DNA of 64,000 nt from Pseudomonas sp. R76 (GCF_009834565.1 NZ_CP019428.1:4526001-4590000); one strand, 5' to 3'. Shown: positions 7,691-16,792, counted from the first letter of the stretch. Numbers and translations are program-made. The notes: generated by a model not told the origin, from the sequence alone.

Positions 7691-8071
7691 TTACTGCGCA
7701 GTCTTGTGCTCGATGACCTGCGACTCGGTGTCGTTCTTCTTGGCGCGTGCCAGTTTTTCGGTCAACAACGCCTGCTTGGCTTCGGCTTCGGCCTTACTGG
7801 CGAACGGCCCCAGCAATACCTGATCCTTGCCGTCTTCCTTCACGATATAAAAATTGAAACCATGCTCCAGCAACCAGGCGGTCAGGTCGGTGATCGCCTG
7901 CAGCTTGTGGTCCGGCGGCCCAACCCACACGTCCCATTCCTGGGCGGCAATCGCACCGGTTTGTGGCTGGCTTTCAGTCACGGCAGGCTTGGCCTTGGGC
8001 GCTTCGACAGGTTTGCCTTCACCGCAACCGGCCAATGCCAACACCGCCATTGCCATCGCTACTTTACGCAC
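7691..8071 (-). CDS. SPOR-domain lipoprotein
   Basis: The 126-aa product has a lipoprotein signal with lipobox LALAGC (Cys16), a Pro/Ala/Lys-rich linker and a C-terminal SPOR-like domain (about residues 45–110; VWVGPPDHK, LLEHGFNFYIVKEDGK, VLLGPFASKAEAEAKQ). SPOR domains bind denuded peptidoglycan at division sites, so this is probably a cell-envelope protein anchored in the outer membrane. It is followed on the other side by the rsmE leader, with separate promoters. Confidence 0.75.
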   Translation of the reverse strand: MRKVAMAMAVLALAGCGEGKPVEAPKAKPAVTESQPQTGAIAAQEWDVWVGPPDHKLQAITDLTAWLLEHGFNFYIVKEDGKDQVLLGPFASKAEAEAKQALLTEKLARAKKNDTESQVIEHKTAQ

Positions 8072-8318
8072 TGCCCTGCTCCTTTAAGGATAAAGAGGCA
8101 ACTTTATCATTCACTGTCTATTCTGGCCGTCATAAACGTTGGCTTAAACAATGCGAATGATGTATCGCAGACCTGTATGATGCCGTCATGGGAATTAATG
8201 TCGCCTCTATGCGTCCTAAAAGAGGCAGTCACAGGGAAGCGCTTAGCAGTAAGCTACACACATCCGACATCTGCCCTGTCTGAAACATGTGTCCTTAAAA
8301 GTAATCAAGGAGAAGTCC
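8072..8318 (+). promoter_or_regulatory. rsmE leader and divergent promoter region
   Basis: This 247-bp region lies between the SPOR lipoprotein and rsmE and has no gene. It contains GCTTA-GCAG-TAAGC (8241–8254) and a Shine–Dalgarno AAGGAG (about 8307–8312) whose GGA core is the known recognition motif of Rsm/Csr proteins. Autoregulation of translation is therefore plausible. No clear -35/-10 pair is claimed. Confidence 0.4.
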
Positions 8319-8513
8319 ATGCTTATACTCACCCGCAAAGTCGGTGAAAGCATAAACATCGGTGATGACATCACGATCACCATTCTGGGCGTTAGCGGCC
8401 AGCAAGTACGAATCGGCATCAACGCACCCAAGGACGTTGCCGTGCATCGCGAGGAGATTTACCAGCGCATCCAGGCCGGCCTGACTGCTCCGGACAAAAA
8501 CCAGACTCCTTGA
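8319..8513 (+). CDS. rsmE: CsrA/Rsm-family post-transcriptional regulator RsmE
   Basis: The 64-aa protein [17 protein letters not shown]… has the full CsrA fold, including the RNA-contacting N-terminal strand (LTRKVGES) and VAVHREEIY with its conserved Arg. The tail [10 protein letters not shown] matches RsmE rather than RsmA of the P. fluorescens group. Such proteins bind GGA motifs in mRNA leaders and repress secondary metabolism and exoproducts until titrated by small RNAs under Gac control. The ATG at 8319 follows AAGGAGA at seven bases; an upstream in-frame ATG would add ten residues with no counterpart in the family. Confidence 0.9.
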   Translation: MLILTRKVGESINIGDDITITILGVSGQQVRIGINAPKDVAVHREEIYQRIQAGLTAPDKNQTP

Positions 8514-8719
8514 AGCGCCCTCAGTAGCCAGCCTTTTCGTTCACTGTAACGGCTGGCGAAGACCCTTTAGGCCTGTTCGCTCTTTTGCGTCCAGAGCGTC
8601 GCTCTCTTCATCTTCCACGCAAGATGAAACTGTCTTCACATTCGGAACTTGTCGCGTGGTGTACAGCCAAAATGGTTGAGCCATTCTGCCGACAACTGAG
8701 CGCACTCAGGAGTACGTCG

Positions 8720-8983
8720 ATGAGGCGCACCTCTATGCAACACTTTGTCGCCTATTCCTGGGTGATCGCCCTGCTGATCGGGCTGGCGTTTGCCGGCGTG
8801 GAATATGGCTTGAGATACGAAATTGAAGGTGCCACCGCCTGGGATGCGCCCTCCTGGCTGGACCTGGTGCTGCTGTTGTGCGGTTACCTGTTTGTGTTCT
8901 GCCTCAAGCCCATACAGACGATCATCCAACGCAAAATGTGCCAGCGAGCCGGTCACCTTACGCATCGCAAATCTGCGGGTTAA
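8720..8983 (+). CDS. small two-helix membrane protein
   Basis: The 87-aa product has two hydrophobic segments, FVAYSWVIALLIGLAFAGV (about 9–27) and WLDLVLLLCGYLFVFCLKPI (about 47–66), and a basic C-terminus. The chosen ATG follows AGGAG by seven bases; the frame is open upstream but without a site. No family is recognised. It follows rsmE by about 200 bp, a stretch that holds an interrupted GCCAGC/GCTGGC hairpin but no other gene. Confidence 0.5.
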   Translation: MRRTSMQHFVAYSWVIALLIGLAFAGVEYGLRYEIEGATAWDAPSWLDLVLLLCGYLFVFCLKPIQTIIQRKMCQRAGHLTHRKSAG

Positions 8984-9076
8984 TGGGCGGCAATACACTA
9001 TCTGATCGCCGGTATTTACAGCCTCACAGCAAGATCTATGCTTGGGCGTGCACGATCAATGAAAGGCAATAAGCAG

Positions 9077-9373
9077 ATGGATGCCCTCAGTAAATCCGAA
9101 ATCGAATCTGCACTGGCGGCCCGTCTGCCCAGCTACAAGATCACCTGCACGCTGCATGCTGACGGCACCCTTTCAGCCATCCTGAGCGGCCCCGAAACCG
9201 ACCATTTCGCGATTACCGGCATCGTGCGCGCACATTATCGCGGCGCCGAAGCGATTGCCCGGCTGGCCAATGAGATCCTCAGGGAAATGGTGATGTCCCG
9301 CCAGGGCATGCGCAGTAACCGACAGCAAGCGTCACCCGATCACGACGCCAGGGAAGAAGGCCGAGACCGGTAA
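9077..9373 (+). CDS. conserved hypothetical protein (98 aa)
   Basis: The product starts MDALSKSEIESALAARLPSY and contains an alternating strand pattern (ITCTLHADGTLSAILSG) and a helix EAIARLANEILREMVMSR. It is soluble, and similar proteins are remembered from other Pseudomonas genomes without a function. An ATG at 9059 is an alternative start; AAAGG upstream of 9077 favours the shorter form. A hairpin with a T-run overlaps the 3' end. Confidence 0.6.
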   Translation: MDALSKSEIESALAARLPSYKITCTLHADGTLSAILSGPETDHFAITGIVRAHYRGAEAIARLANEILREMVMSRQGMRSNRQQASPDHDAREEGRDR

Positions 9374-9388
9374 CGCGCTCGGCTTTTT
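9360..9388 (+). terminator. Rho-independent terminator
   Basis: GCCGAG … CTCGGC followed by TTTTTCG, at the end of the 98-aa gene and facing the HAD phosphatase gene. Confidence 0.75.
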
Positions 9389-9392
9389 CGTT

Positions 9393-10070
9393 TCAGTCCG
9401 CCACGCGGTGCAAACTCAACAGGCCGTCATCATCGCGCTCGACCTGCAGCTGCTCATAGCCATCGATCGATGCATGTGCCGTAGCCATGGGCTTCAGGTG
9501 CGTCGAGGTCACCACCACCACCGCTGCTCCCGCCGCCTCCCCGGCCCGAATTCCCACCGTCGCATCCTCGAACACCAGGCAGTCCTGCACGGGTACACCC
9601 AGGCGTTGTGCACCCAGCACATAACCGGCGGGGTCCGGTTTGCCGATAGCGACATCCTCGGCCGTGACCAGCACCTGCGGCGGCGAAATACCCGCCGCTT
9701 GCAACCGGCGTAATGCCAGCTCCTTGGGTGCAGACGTCACCAACGCCCATTGACTGCCGGGCAACCGGTTCAGGAATTCAACCGCGCCGGGAATCGCAAC
9801 CACACCCTCGACATCATTCAACTCAGCCTCGGTAATCCACTGCGCTTCAACCTCAGGGTCGACGTCGGGGAGCGCCTGACGGGTGATGGTGTCGATGGCC
9901 CGCGCGCCATGAATTGTGCTCAGAAAGGCCGGCACATCCAGGCCATGGCGTTCAGCCCAAATACTCCACACCCGCTCGGCAGCGGCGATGGAGTTGAGCA
10001 AGGTCCCGTCCATATCGAATAGAAAGGCGCGGAAGCGTTGGGTAAATGCGGCGGGGCCTGAAATGGACAC
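9393..10070 (-). CDS. HAD-superfamily sugar-phosphatase-like hydrolase
   Basis: The 225-aa product has HAD motif I FDMDGTLLNS (about 17–26; catalytic Asp pair), motif II in ALVTSAPK, motif III Lys in IGKPDPAGY and motif IV FEDATVG. A helical cap lies between motifs I and II, as in beta-phosphoglucomutase and the E. coli sugar phosphatases YfbT/YniC. The substrate is probably a small phosphorylated sugar, but it cannot be named from sequence. The start is a GTG at 10070, preceded by AAGGA. It stands alone, divergent from the secreted hydrolase. Confidence 0.8.
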   Translation of the reverse strand: MSISGPAAFTQRFRAFLFDMDGTLLNSIAAAERVWSIWAERHGLDVPAFLSTIHGARAIDTITRQALPDVDPEVEAQWITEAELNDVEGVVAIPGAVEFLNRLPGSQWALVTSAPKELALRRLQAAGISPPQVLVTAEDVAIGKPDPAGYVLGAQRLGVPVQDCLVFEDATVGIRAGEAAGAAVVVVTSTHLKPMATAHASIDGYEQLQVERDDDGLLSLHRVAD

Positions 10071-10288
10071 TGCTTGGCTTTCCTTGTGATCGGTAACAAA
10101 TGCTGACCCCGATGCAATCTACGGATCCCCTTCCCACTTGTAAACGCTGCGCACCGATCCCCATGCGCTTGCATTACAACCTTGTAATCAAGCTGTAAGT
10201 CTTGTCAGCACCCTCACTTCATACAGTGGAGTCGTCAGTCACCCACAGCGGTTGACGCCACTTCCCACAGATGAAAAGGGTCCACCCG

Positions 10289-11059
10289 ATGAAACCTGCA
10301 AGCAAACTCTGCCTGATCGCCGCCAGCCTGCTGATGCTGGGCACCGCCACCGCGATGGCCGGCACCGTCGCACCGGTCAAAGCCAATAACGTTGTGCTGG
10401 TCCACGGTTCCTGGGCTGACGGTTCGAGCTGGTCCGAAGTGATCACCCGGCTTCAGGCCGCCGGCCTGCACGTCACCGCTGTGCAGAACCCGCTGACATC
10501 GGTAGCCGATGACGTCGCCGCGACCAATCGCGTGCTGGATCAACAGGACGGTCCTACGGTGCTGGTCGGCCATTCCTACGCTGGCACCGTGGTCAGCGAC
10601 GCCGGGGTGAACCCGAAGGTCAGCGCTTTGGTGTACGTGGCCGCCCGTGCGCCGGACGCCAACGAAGACTTCGTCGCGCTCTCCGCCAAGTACCCGACCA
10701 TGCCGGTGCGTGCCGGCGTGGAAGATCACGACGGCTACCTGACCCTGAGCCAGGACGCCTTCCTCAAGTACTTTGCCGCCGATGTGCCGCGCGCCAAAGC
10801 CCTGGAGTTGTACGCCGTGCAACAACCGATCACCAAGACCCTGTTCAGCGGCCGTACGGTGAACGCCGCCTGGCACACCAAACCGTCCTGGTACGCGGTG
10901 TCGAGCAATGACCAGACCATCAACCCGGACCTGGAACGCTTTCTCGCCAAGCGCATGAACGCCAGCACCATCGAGCTGCCATCGAGCCACTTGTCGCTGG
11001 TGTCCCACGCCAAGGAAATCACCGACCTGATCCTCGAAGCGTCGGGTCGCCAGCCTTAA
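10289..11059 (+). CDS. exported alpha/beta hydrolase
   Basis: The 256-aa product has a signal peptide (CLIAASLLMLGTATAMA, cleavage near residue 25), the oxyanion segment VLVHGSWADGSSW, the nucleophile elbow GHSYAG and a C-terminal His in LPSSHLSLVSH. These form a complete Ser–(Asp)–His hydrolase of the esterase/salicylate-esterase-like group. The substrate is unknown and the location is probably periplasmic. The ATG at 10289 follows AAGGG by eight bases. The region 10071–10288 contains only the divergent promoters. Confidence 0.75.
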   Translation: MKPASKLCLIAASLLMLGTATAMAGTVAPVKANNVVLVHGSWADGSSWSEVITRLQAAGLHVTAVQNPLTSVADDVAATNRVLDQQDGPTVLVGHSYAGTVVSDAGVNPKVSALVYVAARAPDANEDFVALSAKYPTMPVRAGVEDHDGYLTLSQDAFLKYFAADVPRAKALELYAVQQPITKTLFSGRTVNAAWHTKPSWYAVSSNDQTINPDLERFLAKRMNASTIELPSSHLSLVSHAKEITDLILEASGRQP

Positions 11060-11066
11060 GCCATTC

Positions 11067-11082
11067 ATTACGAACTTGTCAT
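11067..11082. promoter_or_regulatory. candidate copper (Cop/Cus-type) box
   Basis: ATTACGAACTTGTCAT has nearly symmetric arms (ATTAC / GTCAT) and resembles the operator of CusR/CopR regulators (TGACA…T.AT pattern on the minus strand, one mismatch to the form recalled). It lies about 90 bases before the DUF2790 gene and upstream of the adjacent CopRS-like pair. Confidence 0.4.
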
Positions 11083-11170
11083 GATCCTGTTGGTTGGCTG
11101 TTTGGGGCGCCTGGTTACTGTGAACTCACTGCCAGGACCTGGCAGCCGACCCTTAAAGAGAGCTACTACC

Positions 11171-11431
11171 ATGAAACTGTTTATCCTGGGTTTTGCCGCT
11201 TTGCTGGCTACCGGTTCCGCGTTTGCCGCCGACACCACAGCTGCCACTAACGTGATTCACGACAAAACCGGCTTCTTCGTGCACTTGGATGTCGACAAAG
11301 TGCTGTCGAGCACCGACACCTATGGCCAATGCGGCATCGTCCCTGCCCGCCTCGACTACCTGGACCACCAGGGCCGCGAACACGTGCTGGACTACCAAGT
11401 GCAAGGCATCGGCTGCGCCAGTGACAATTGA
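11171..11431 (+). CDS. DUF2790 periplasmic protein (PtrA-like)
   Basis: The 86-aa product has a signal peptide ending SAFAA and a DUF2790 domain (CGIVPARLDYLDHQG, LDYQVQGIGC). In P. aeruginosa the DUF2790 protein PtrA sits beside copRS and is copper-induced; the same neighbourhood here suggests a copper-responsive periplasmic protein, which is an inference from synteny. Two conserved Cys (CGIV, IGC) could form a disulfide. It is preceded by the copper-box candidate and followed after 42 bp by the response regulator. Confidence 0.75.
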   Translation: MKLFILGFAALLATGSAFAADTTAATNVIHDKTGFFVHLDVDKVLSSTDTYGQCGIVPARLDYLDHQGREHVLDYQVQGIGCASDN

Positions 11432-11473
11432 TCGGGCTACACTTGCGCCACACCTAGCATCAGGGCTCCTCCC

Positions 11474-12145
11474 ATGAACATCCTCGTAGTCGAAGACGAA
11501 CCCAAGGCCGGCAATTACCTGCTCAACGGTCTGCAGGAATTGGGTTACTCCGTGAGCCTTGCCCGCGATGGCGTGGACGGTTTGCACCAGGCGCTGGAAA
11601 CACCATTCGACGTCATTGTGCTGGATGTGATGATGCCGAAAATGGACGGTTGGGAGGTGCTGCGCCGCTTGCGCAAAGAAGCCGATACGCCGGTGCTGTT
11701 CCTGACCGCTCGCGACGACATTGCTGATCGCATCAAGGGCCTGGAACTGGGTGCCGATGATTACCTGATCAAACCGTTCTCTTTCGCCGAGCTGGTGGCG
11801 CGCTTGCGCACCCTGACCCGCCGCGGCCCGAGCCGCGAAGAAGAACAGCTGCACATCGCCGACCTGCAAATCGACGTGCTCAAGCGCCGCGTCACCCGCG
11901 CCGGTACGCGCATCACCCTGACCAATAAAGAGTTCGCGCTGCTGCACTTGTTTGCGACCCATCAAGACCAAGTGCTGTCACGCTCGATGATCGCCTCGCG
12001 GGTCTGGGACATGAACTTCGACAGCGACACCAATGTGGTCGACGTCGCCGTACGGCGCCTGCGCCTGAAAATCGACGACCCGTTCCAGCTCAAGTTGATC
12101 CACAGCGTGCGCGGCATTGGCTACCGCTTCGATACCCAGCCATGA
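11474..12145 (+). CDS. OmpR-family heavy-metal response regulator (CopR/CusR-like)
   Basis: The 223-aa product has a receiver domain (phospho-acceptor Asp in [15 protein letters not shown], about residue 51; conserved Lys in LIKPFS) and a C-terminal winged-helix DNA-binding domain (about 125–223; [25 protein letters not shown]). It resembles CopR/CusR/IrlR regulators. It overlaps the sensor kinase start by four bases (ATGA), so the two are translationally coupled. Confidence 0.9.
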   Translation: MNILVVEDEPKAGNYLLNGLQELGYSVSLARDGVDGLHQALETPFDVIVLDVMMPKMDGWEVLRRLRKEADTPVLFLTARDDIADRIKGLELGADDYLIKPFSFAELVARLRTLTRRGPSREEEQLHIADLQIDVLKRRVTRAGTRITLTNKEFALLHLFATHQDQVLSRSMIASRVWDMNFDSDTNVVDVAVRRLRLKIDDPFQLKLIHSVRGIGYRFDTQP

Positions 12146-13542
12146 ACAATCGCCGGCATTACTCACTGACCCTGCGCCTGGCGCTGATCTTCGCCTTGCT
12201 CGCCTTCGCCCTGCTGGCCACGCTGGGGGTCGCGCTGTATCGCGAGCTTGAGCGCGAACTGATCAAGCGTGACGATGCGGCACTGATCTATCGCGCCGAC
12301 CAGTTGCGCAACCTGCTCAATGACAGCAACACCCTGGACCTGATCAAGACCAAGCCGGAGCTGTTCCAGAACATGCTGGGCAACAGCGAGTCGGTGCTGA
12401 GCATCGCGGCGCCGGGGCAAAAGCCGTTGCTGCTGGTCAACCCGGGCAACATTGACATGCCGAACGTGACGCCCGTACCAAAAAACCAAGCGCTGGGGTT
12501 TTCCGATGTGCACCATTTACCCGGCGTAAATGGCGTGCCCTTCGCCACTGTCGCCGCATCCATCGATACCGGCGACCTGGGCAGCCTGCAAGTCACCACC
12601 GGGCGCTTGATGACCGAGCGCACCGCCATGCTCGCCAGCTATCGCTTGAGTGTGTTTGTGCTGGCCAGCATCGCGGCAGTCATCCTCGCCCTGGTCGGTT
12701 ACCTGCTGGTGCACCGTGGGCTGCTGCCGCTGCGGCGCCTGGCCAGGCACGCCCAGGGCATCGGCGTAGGCAACCTGGCCGAACGCCTCGACAGCCACGG
12801 TACGCCGAAAGAACTGCTGCCAATGATCGACTCGTTCAACACCATGCTCGAGCGCCTGGCCAAGGGTTTTGTGCAACTGGGCCAGGTGTCTACCGACATG
12901 GCTCACGAACTGCGTACGCCGATCAACAACCTGCTGGGCGAAACCCAAGTCGCCCTGCAACAGCACCGCAGCATCGAGAGCTATCAACAATTACTCGCCT
13001 CCAATGTTGAAGAGCTCGAGCGCCTGGCGCGGATGCTCGACAACATGCTGTTCCTCGCCCGCACCGACCCGGTCAGCGCGCTGCGCCAACGCCAGGAACT
13101 GAGTGCGGCGGATGAAGTGGAACGTATGGCTGACTACTTTGAAGGGTTGGCGAGCGATGTGCAGATCAGCATTCTTGCGCAGGGCGAAGGCGTGATCTGG
13201 GCCGAACCGATGCTGTTGCGCCGGGCGCTGGCAAACCTGTGTGCCAACGCCATCAAGTACGGCGCGCCGAGTTCGCAGCTGTTGATCCAGGCGACGCCCA
13301 CTGCTGAAGGCATCAGGCTGAGTGTCAGCAACCGCGGCGAGACCATTCCTGCCGAGCATCTGCCCAGGCTGTTCGAGCGGTTTTATCGGGTGGATGAGTC
13401 GCGGGAACGTTCGGCGCAGTCCAATGGATTGGGGCTGTCGATTGTCGCGACCATCATGCAGTTGCATAACGGTCGCTACAGCGTCACCAGTGAAGAAGGC
13501 GTGACATGTTTTGAGTTGTTCTTTCCTCGGCGGGAACACTGA
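12142..13542 (+). CDS. heavy-metal-type sensor histidine kinase (CopS/CusS-like)
   Basis: The 466-aa inner-membrane kinase has an N-terminal helix (13–33), a periplasmic sensor region (about 35–165), a second helix (about 170–190) and a HAMP segment. The HisKA domain has [11 protein letters not shown] (phospho-His), and the ATPase domain has NAIKYG (N box) and GLGLSIV (G box). The layout and partner match heavy-metal sensor kinases of the CusS/CopS group. The signal is probably periplasmic Cu, but Zn, Cd or Co cannot be excluded. Confidence 0.88.
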   Translation: MNNRRHYSLTLRLALIFALLAFALLATLGVALYRELERELIKRDDAALIYRADQLRNLLNDSNTLDLIKTKPELFQNMLGNSESVLSIAAPGQKPLLLVNPGNIDMPNVTPVPKNQALGFSDVHHLPGVNGVPFATVAASIDTGDLGSLQVTTGRLMTERTAMLASYRLSVFVLASIAAVILALVGYLLVHRGLLPLRRLARHAQGIGVGNLAERLDSHGTPKELLPMIDSFNTMLERLAKGFVQLGQVSTDMAHELRTPINNLLGETQVALQQHRSIESYQQLLASNVEELERLARMLDNMLFLARTDPVSALRQRQELSAADEVERMADYFEGLASDVQISILAQGEGVIWAEPMLLRRALANLCANAIKYGAPSSQLLIQATPTAEGIRLSVSNRGETIPAEHLPRLFERFYRVDESRERSAQSNGLGLSIVATIMQLHNGRYSVTSEEGVTCFELFFPRREH

Positions 13543-13630
13543 GAGCGCCCGGCCCGAACCTTGGTTTTGCAAAAAAATTGTCTGTCACCACTGGGCCGCT
13601 TTCCCTTCGGTTCTTCGTTCCCAGGCGAGG

Positions 13631-14272
13631 TCAGCTGACCTGCCCTCCGGTTTGCGCGATGTCCACTTGCGTGCCCCAAGCCGCCTGAACCGCAACCCGT
13701 AAACCTTTAACCAATGTCTCCAATGCCATCGAAGGCTGCGCCACGCCAGTGACCTGTTCCGGCATGGGGGGCACATGGATAAAACCACTGCGTATTGCCG
13801 TACCGGCAAGTGCGTGCTGCAACAGGTAAAACACCTGGTTACACACGAAGGTTCCCGCCGTCTGCGAAACCGACGCTGCAACCCCCGCCTCGCGCACGGC
13901 CTTGACCATGGCCTTGATCGGCAACGTGCTGAAATAGGCTGCCGGCCCGCCGGCCACCACCGCCGTGTCTACAGGTTGCGCGCCCAGGTTGTCGGGGATA
14001 CGTGCATCATTCACGTTGATCGCCACCCGCTCCATGGATAAATCACTGCGCCCAGGCCCGAGCCCCGTGGCGATGACCATCACCGGACGCAGCTCGGCGA
14101 TCAGCTCGGCCAGGCACTCCCCCGCCGTGGCAAACGCGCAGGGCAGGCGACGCGCCACAATTTGCACATCCTCGGCCAGTTGCACGCCATCCAACTGGCG
14201 TGCGGCCTCCCAGGATGGGTTGATCAGGTCTTGGTCAAAGGGCTCGAAGCCCGTCAGCAGTACTGTTTGCAT
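13631..14272 (-). CDS. pcp: pyrrolidone-carboxylate peptidase (pyroglutamyl peptidase I)
   Basis: The 213-aa cytosolic C15 cysteine peptidase removes N-terminal 5-oxoproline from peptides. Visible family marks are the N-terminal TGFEPFD, the Glu region in MERVAINV, the catalytic Cys in TAGTFVCNQVFY and the His in SGFIHVPPMPEQ. The length is normal. It is the last gene of an operon behind two permease-like genes, seven bases from the DUF979 stop, which suggests the permeases bring in its substrate. Confidence 0.92.
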   Translation of the reverse strand: MQTVLLTGFEPFDQDLINPSWEAARQLDGVQLAEDVQIVARRLPCAFATAGECLAELIAELRPVMVIATGLGPGRSDLSMERVAINVNDARIPDNLGAQPVDTAVVAGGPAAYFSTLPIKAMVKAVREAGVAASVSQTAGTFVCNQVFYLLQHALAGTAIRSGFIHVPPMPEQVTGVAQPSMALETLVKGLRVAVQAAWGTQVDIAQTGGQVS

Positions 14273-14279
14273 CCGGTCC

Positions 14280-15230
14280 TCACATCAACAGATAAAGCAG
14301 GACAATATTCACCACCAGCATCATCAACGCCGTCGGAATTTGCGCCTTGATCACCGCATTTTTGTCCGGCAGTTCCAGCAACGCCGCCGGGACGATATTG
14401 AAGTTGGCCGCCATCGGCGTCATCAGCGTACCGCAATAGCCGGAGAACATGCCGATCGCCGCCATCACCGCCGGGTTACCGCCATAGATGCCCACCAGCA
14501 CCGGCACGCCGACACCTCCGGTCATGACCGGGAATGCCGCAAAACCGTTACCCATGATCACCGTAAACAAGGCCATGCCCAACACATAGACCATTACCGC
14601 CACCAACTTGAAATCCAGGTTGATATAGGTGGTGGTGACATGAGCGACAGCCGTGCCGACTCCAGCTTCATTGAACAGCAGCCCGAGCATCGCCAGCATT
14701 TGCGGCAACACCATGGCCCAACCCAGGGCCTCGGTCAGGCGCCGGGACTCGCGCAAGGCTTGTACCGGTGTGTCGCGGGTCAGCCAGCACGCCAGGCCGA
14801 GGGCGATCAGGCAACCAATGCCCAACGACACAAAGGTGGTGTTTTTCGGGTCCAGCAGCGGCACGCCGCCGATTTCGGTGTGTTTGAGCAGTACCGAACC
14901 AATCACCGTGGTCAGGGGAATGGCCAGCGCCGGGATAAACAATTTGTGCCCCAAACGACCGGCACTCGCGCGAGACGCTTTGTCATGCAATTCGGCATGT
15001 TTGCCGCGGCCGACGCCGCCCAAGCCTGCAATCAATGCCATCACCACCACACCGGCACCGATAACCACCGACGGCAAGCGCTCCCCGACCAGGAACGGAA
15101 TAGCGAACAGCAGCCAGAACAACGCGGTCGACCAGCGCTTCGGGTGGGTTCGATCGAGCAGGATCATGCCCGCAGTAATCAGCAGCAAAACACCGGCAAG
15201 CCAATACAGGTATTGAATCGAGATGATCAT
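14280..15230 (-). CDS. DUF979 family membrane protein
   Basis: The 316-aa product has about nine to ten hydrophobic helices, beginning ISIQYLYWLAGVLLLITAGMI. The conserved AFPVMTGGVGVPVLVG and FSGYCGTLMTPMAANFNIVPAALLEL segments resemble the C-terminal half of an ion-transporter-superfamily permease. Its start overlaps the DUF969 stop (ATGA), so the two probably make a split permease. Together with pcp downstream this is a recurrent cluster; uptake of pyroglutamate or pyroglutamyl peptides is inferred, not shown. Confidence 0.85.
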   Translation of the reverse strand: MIISIQYLYWLAGVLLLITAGMILLDRTHPKRWSTALFWLLFAIPFLVGERLPSVVIGAGVVVMALIAGLGGVGRGKHAELHDKASRASAGRLGHKLFIPALAIPLTTVIGSVLLKHTEIGGVPLLDPKNTTFVSLGIGCLIALGLACWLTRDTPVQALRESRRLTEALGWAMVLPQMLAMLGLLFNEAGVGTAVAHVTTTYINLDFKLVAVMVYVLGMALFTVIMGNGFAAFPVMTGGVGVPVLVGIYGGNPAVMAAIGMFSGYCGTLMTPMAANFNIVPAALLELPDKNAVIKAQIPTALMMLVVNIVLLYLLM

Positions 15231-15943
15231 TGCGCTGCCTCCACAGGCGTGGCGGCGGATGTCATTTCACGCGTGAGTCTTCGATCAAACCGATGCAGGC
15301 GAATCGCATGGATGATAAACGCACAGATCGCCGTCGGGATGCCCCACACCGCAATGTGCAACGGTTCCACGTCAATGCCCGAGCCCAGCAGGAAGGTGTG
15401 CATCAGCGCAATCGCACCAAAGGCGACAAAGATGTCTTCGCCAAAAAACAGCCCGACGTTATCGGTCGCCGCGCACATGGCCAATACTTTGTGGCGTAGT
15501 TTGTCCGGCAGCTTGCCGTAGCGTTTTTCCGCCGCCCCTTCGGCCATCGGCGCCAGCAGCGGCCGCACCATTTGCGGGTGCCCGCCCAGGCTGGTCAGCC
15601 CCATGGCCGCCGTGGACTCGCGCACAAACAGGTAGATGATCAACAAACGTCCGACCGTGGCGCGCTCGAAACGCGCTATCCAGTTTTGCGCATGCAGACG
15701 CAGACCATGGCGCTCGAGCAGGCCAATGACCGCCAGGGGCAATAACAGGATCAGTTGCAGCGCGCGGGTCTGAAGGAAACCATCACCCATGCTGGCGAGG
15801 ATTTTTTCCAACGGGAAGTGGGCGGCGAGCCCGGTAGCGATGGCGGCAGCAGTCACCACCAACAGCGGATTGAAGCGCAAGACGAAGCCAACCACGATGA
15901 CAAGTACGCCGATCAACGGCCATAGGTTCACAACAGTTTGCAT
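15227..15943 (-). CDS. DUF969 family membrane protein
   Basis: The 238-aa product has about six hydrophobic helices (LWPLIGVLVIVVGFVLRF, LQLILLLPLAVIGLLERHG and others) and the conserved MGLTSLGGHPQMVRPLLAPMAEGAAE and DNVGLFFGEDIFVAFGA. The ATG at 15943 follows AAGGA at about ten bases; the longer frame to 15979 lacks a site. It is the first gene of the DUF969–DUF979–pcp operon, and its product likely forms the other half of a transporter with DUF979. About 240 bp upstream contain no gene. Confidence 0.85.
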   Translation of the reverse strand: MQTVVNLWPLIGVLVIVVGFVLRFNPLLVVTAAAIATGLAAHFPLEKILASMGDGFLQTRALQLILLLPLAVIGLLERHGLRLHAQNWIARFERATVGRLLIIYLFVRESTAAMGLTSLGGHPQMVRPLLAPMAEGAAEKRYGKLPDKLRHKVLAMCAATDNVGLFFGEDIFVAFGAIALMHTFLLGSGIDVEPLHIAVWGIPTAICAFIIHAIRLHRFDRRLTREMTSAATPVEAAQ

Positions 15944-16184
15944 GACGATGAGGTCCTTGAATGCGCGCTGCGGCGCCATTACGGCAGGATGTGAACAACG
16001 AGTTCACAGCATGAAAATAGCGTGCAGCCCGGCGCGGCTTTTATTGTTGACCTGGAAGGTCGAGCGTCAGTGGCGGCAACTTTGCTGCTTGGGGCCGGGG
16101 GGTGTCCAACAAGAAAAATTGTTGCTGCAAACCAATAAATTTTGTGGGTGATTGGCGCCAGGTGATCCGGCGCCGTGCGGGGAT

Positions 16185-16598
16185 TCAAGCCAGACGCTTT
16201 TGGAAAAAATAGCGTTGGTGGCCCGCAGGGTAGTCAGCGATATGACCCACCTCGCTGAAGCCTTGCTTTCGATAAAATTCCGGCGCCTGGAAGCTGAACG
16301 TATCCAGCCAGATCCCGATGCAGCCCTTTTGCCGAGCTAACGCCTCGGCGGCGCGCATCAAACGCCTACCGGTACCTTGGGCGCGCATCTCTTGCGGAAC
16401 GCTCAGGAGTTCAACGAACAACCATCCTAAAGAAATGCTCCCATAGAGCCCGCCTACCACCGCTCGACTGGTCGAATCACGTAACAAAATGCCGACCGAT
16501 TCAAACTTGATGTCACCGATATGGCGGGTGTTGTAAGCCCTCAACGGTTTGAGGATGTCCTCACGCTCCTGCGCCGTCACATCGAACGACACTTCCAT
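16185..16598 (-). CDS. GNAT-family acetyltransferase
   Basis: The 137-aa product (149 aa if an upstream ATG at 16634 is used) has the acetyl-CoA loop RAQGTGRRLMRAAE and the strand GIWLDTFSFQAPEFYRKQGFSEVG typical of GNAT enzymes. The substrate is unknown. It is clearly paralogous to the GNAT at 18784–19221, with the same core (QGTGxRLM, GIWLDTF, FQAP, FQKRL). The start is uncertain because neither ATG has a strong binding site. Confidence 0.8.
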   Translation of the reverse strand: MEVSFDVTAQEREDILKPLRAYNTRHIGDIKFESVGILLRDSTSRAVVGGLYGSISLGWLFVELLSVPQEMRAQGTGRRLMRAAEALARQKGCIGIWLDTFSFQAPEFYRKQGFSEVGHIADYPAGHQRYFFQKRLA

Positions 16599-16792
16599 TT
16601 CACATTCCACTTCAAGCTCCCAGGCTGAATTCAATGACCCGTGAGTATGACTGGCTCACTCTGGCTTGCGCAGCGGCATAATCCGACGTTTTGGAAGAGC
16701 CTGACTTAGGCGCGTCGACCCAAACGTGCGAGCACAGGACTGAGCCGGTATTGTGGACAGCAATCGATTTTCATTGAAAAGAGGTGGCACTG

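Noticed and set aside
8241..8254. GCTTA-GCAG-TAAGC as a GacA upstream activating site
   Set aside because: The known site is TGTAAG-N6-CTTACA with a wider spacing and fixed position; the match is too weak.
13965..15521. 518-codon plus-strand frame
   Set aside because: It is antisense to pcp, DUF979 and DUF969, all clear family members; its peptide is Arg/His/Gln-rich as expected for a GC-rich shadow.
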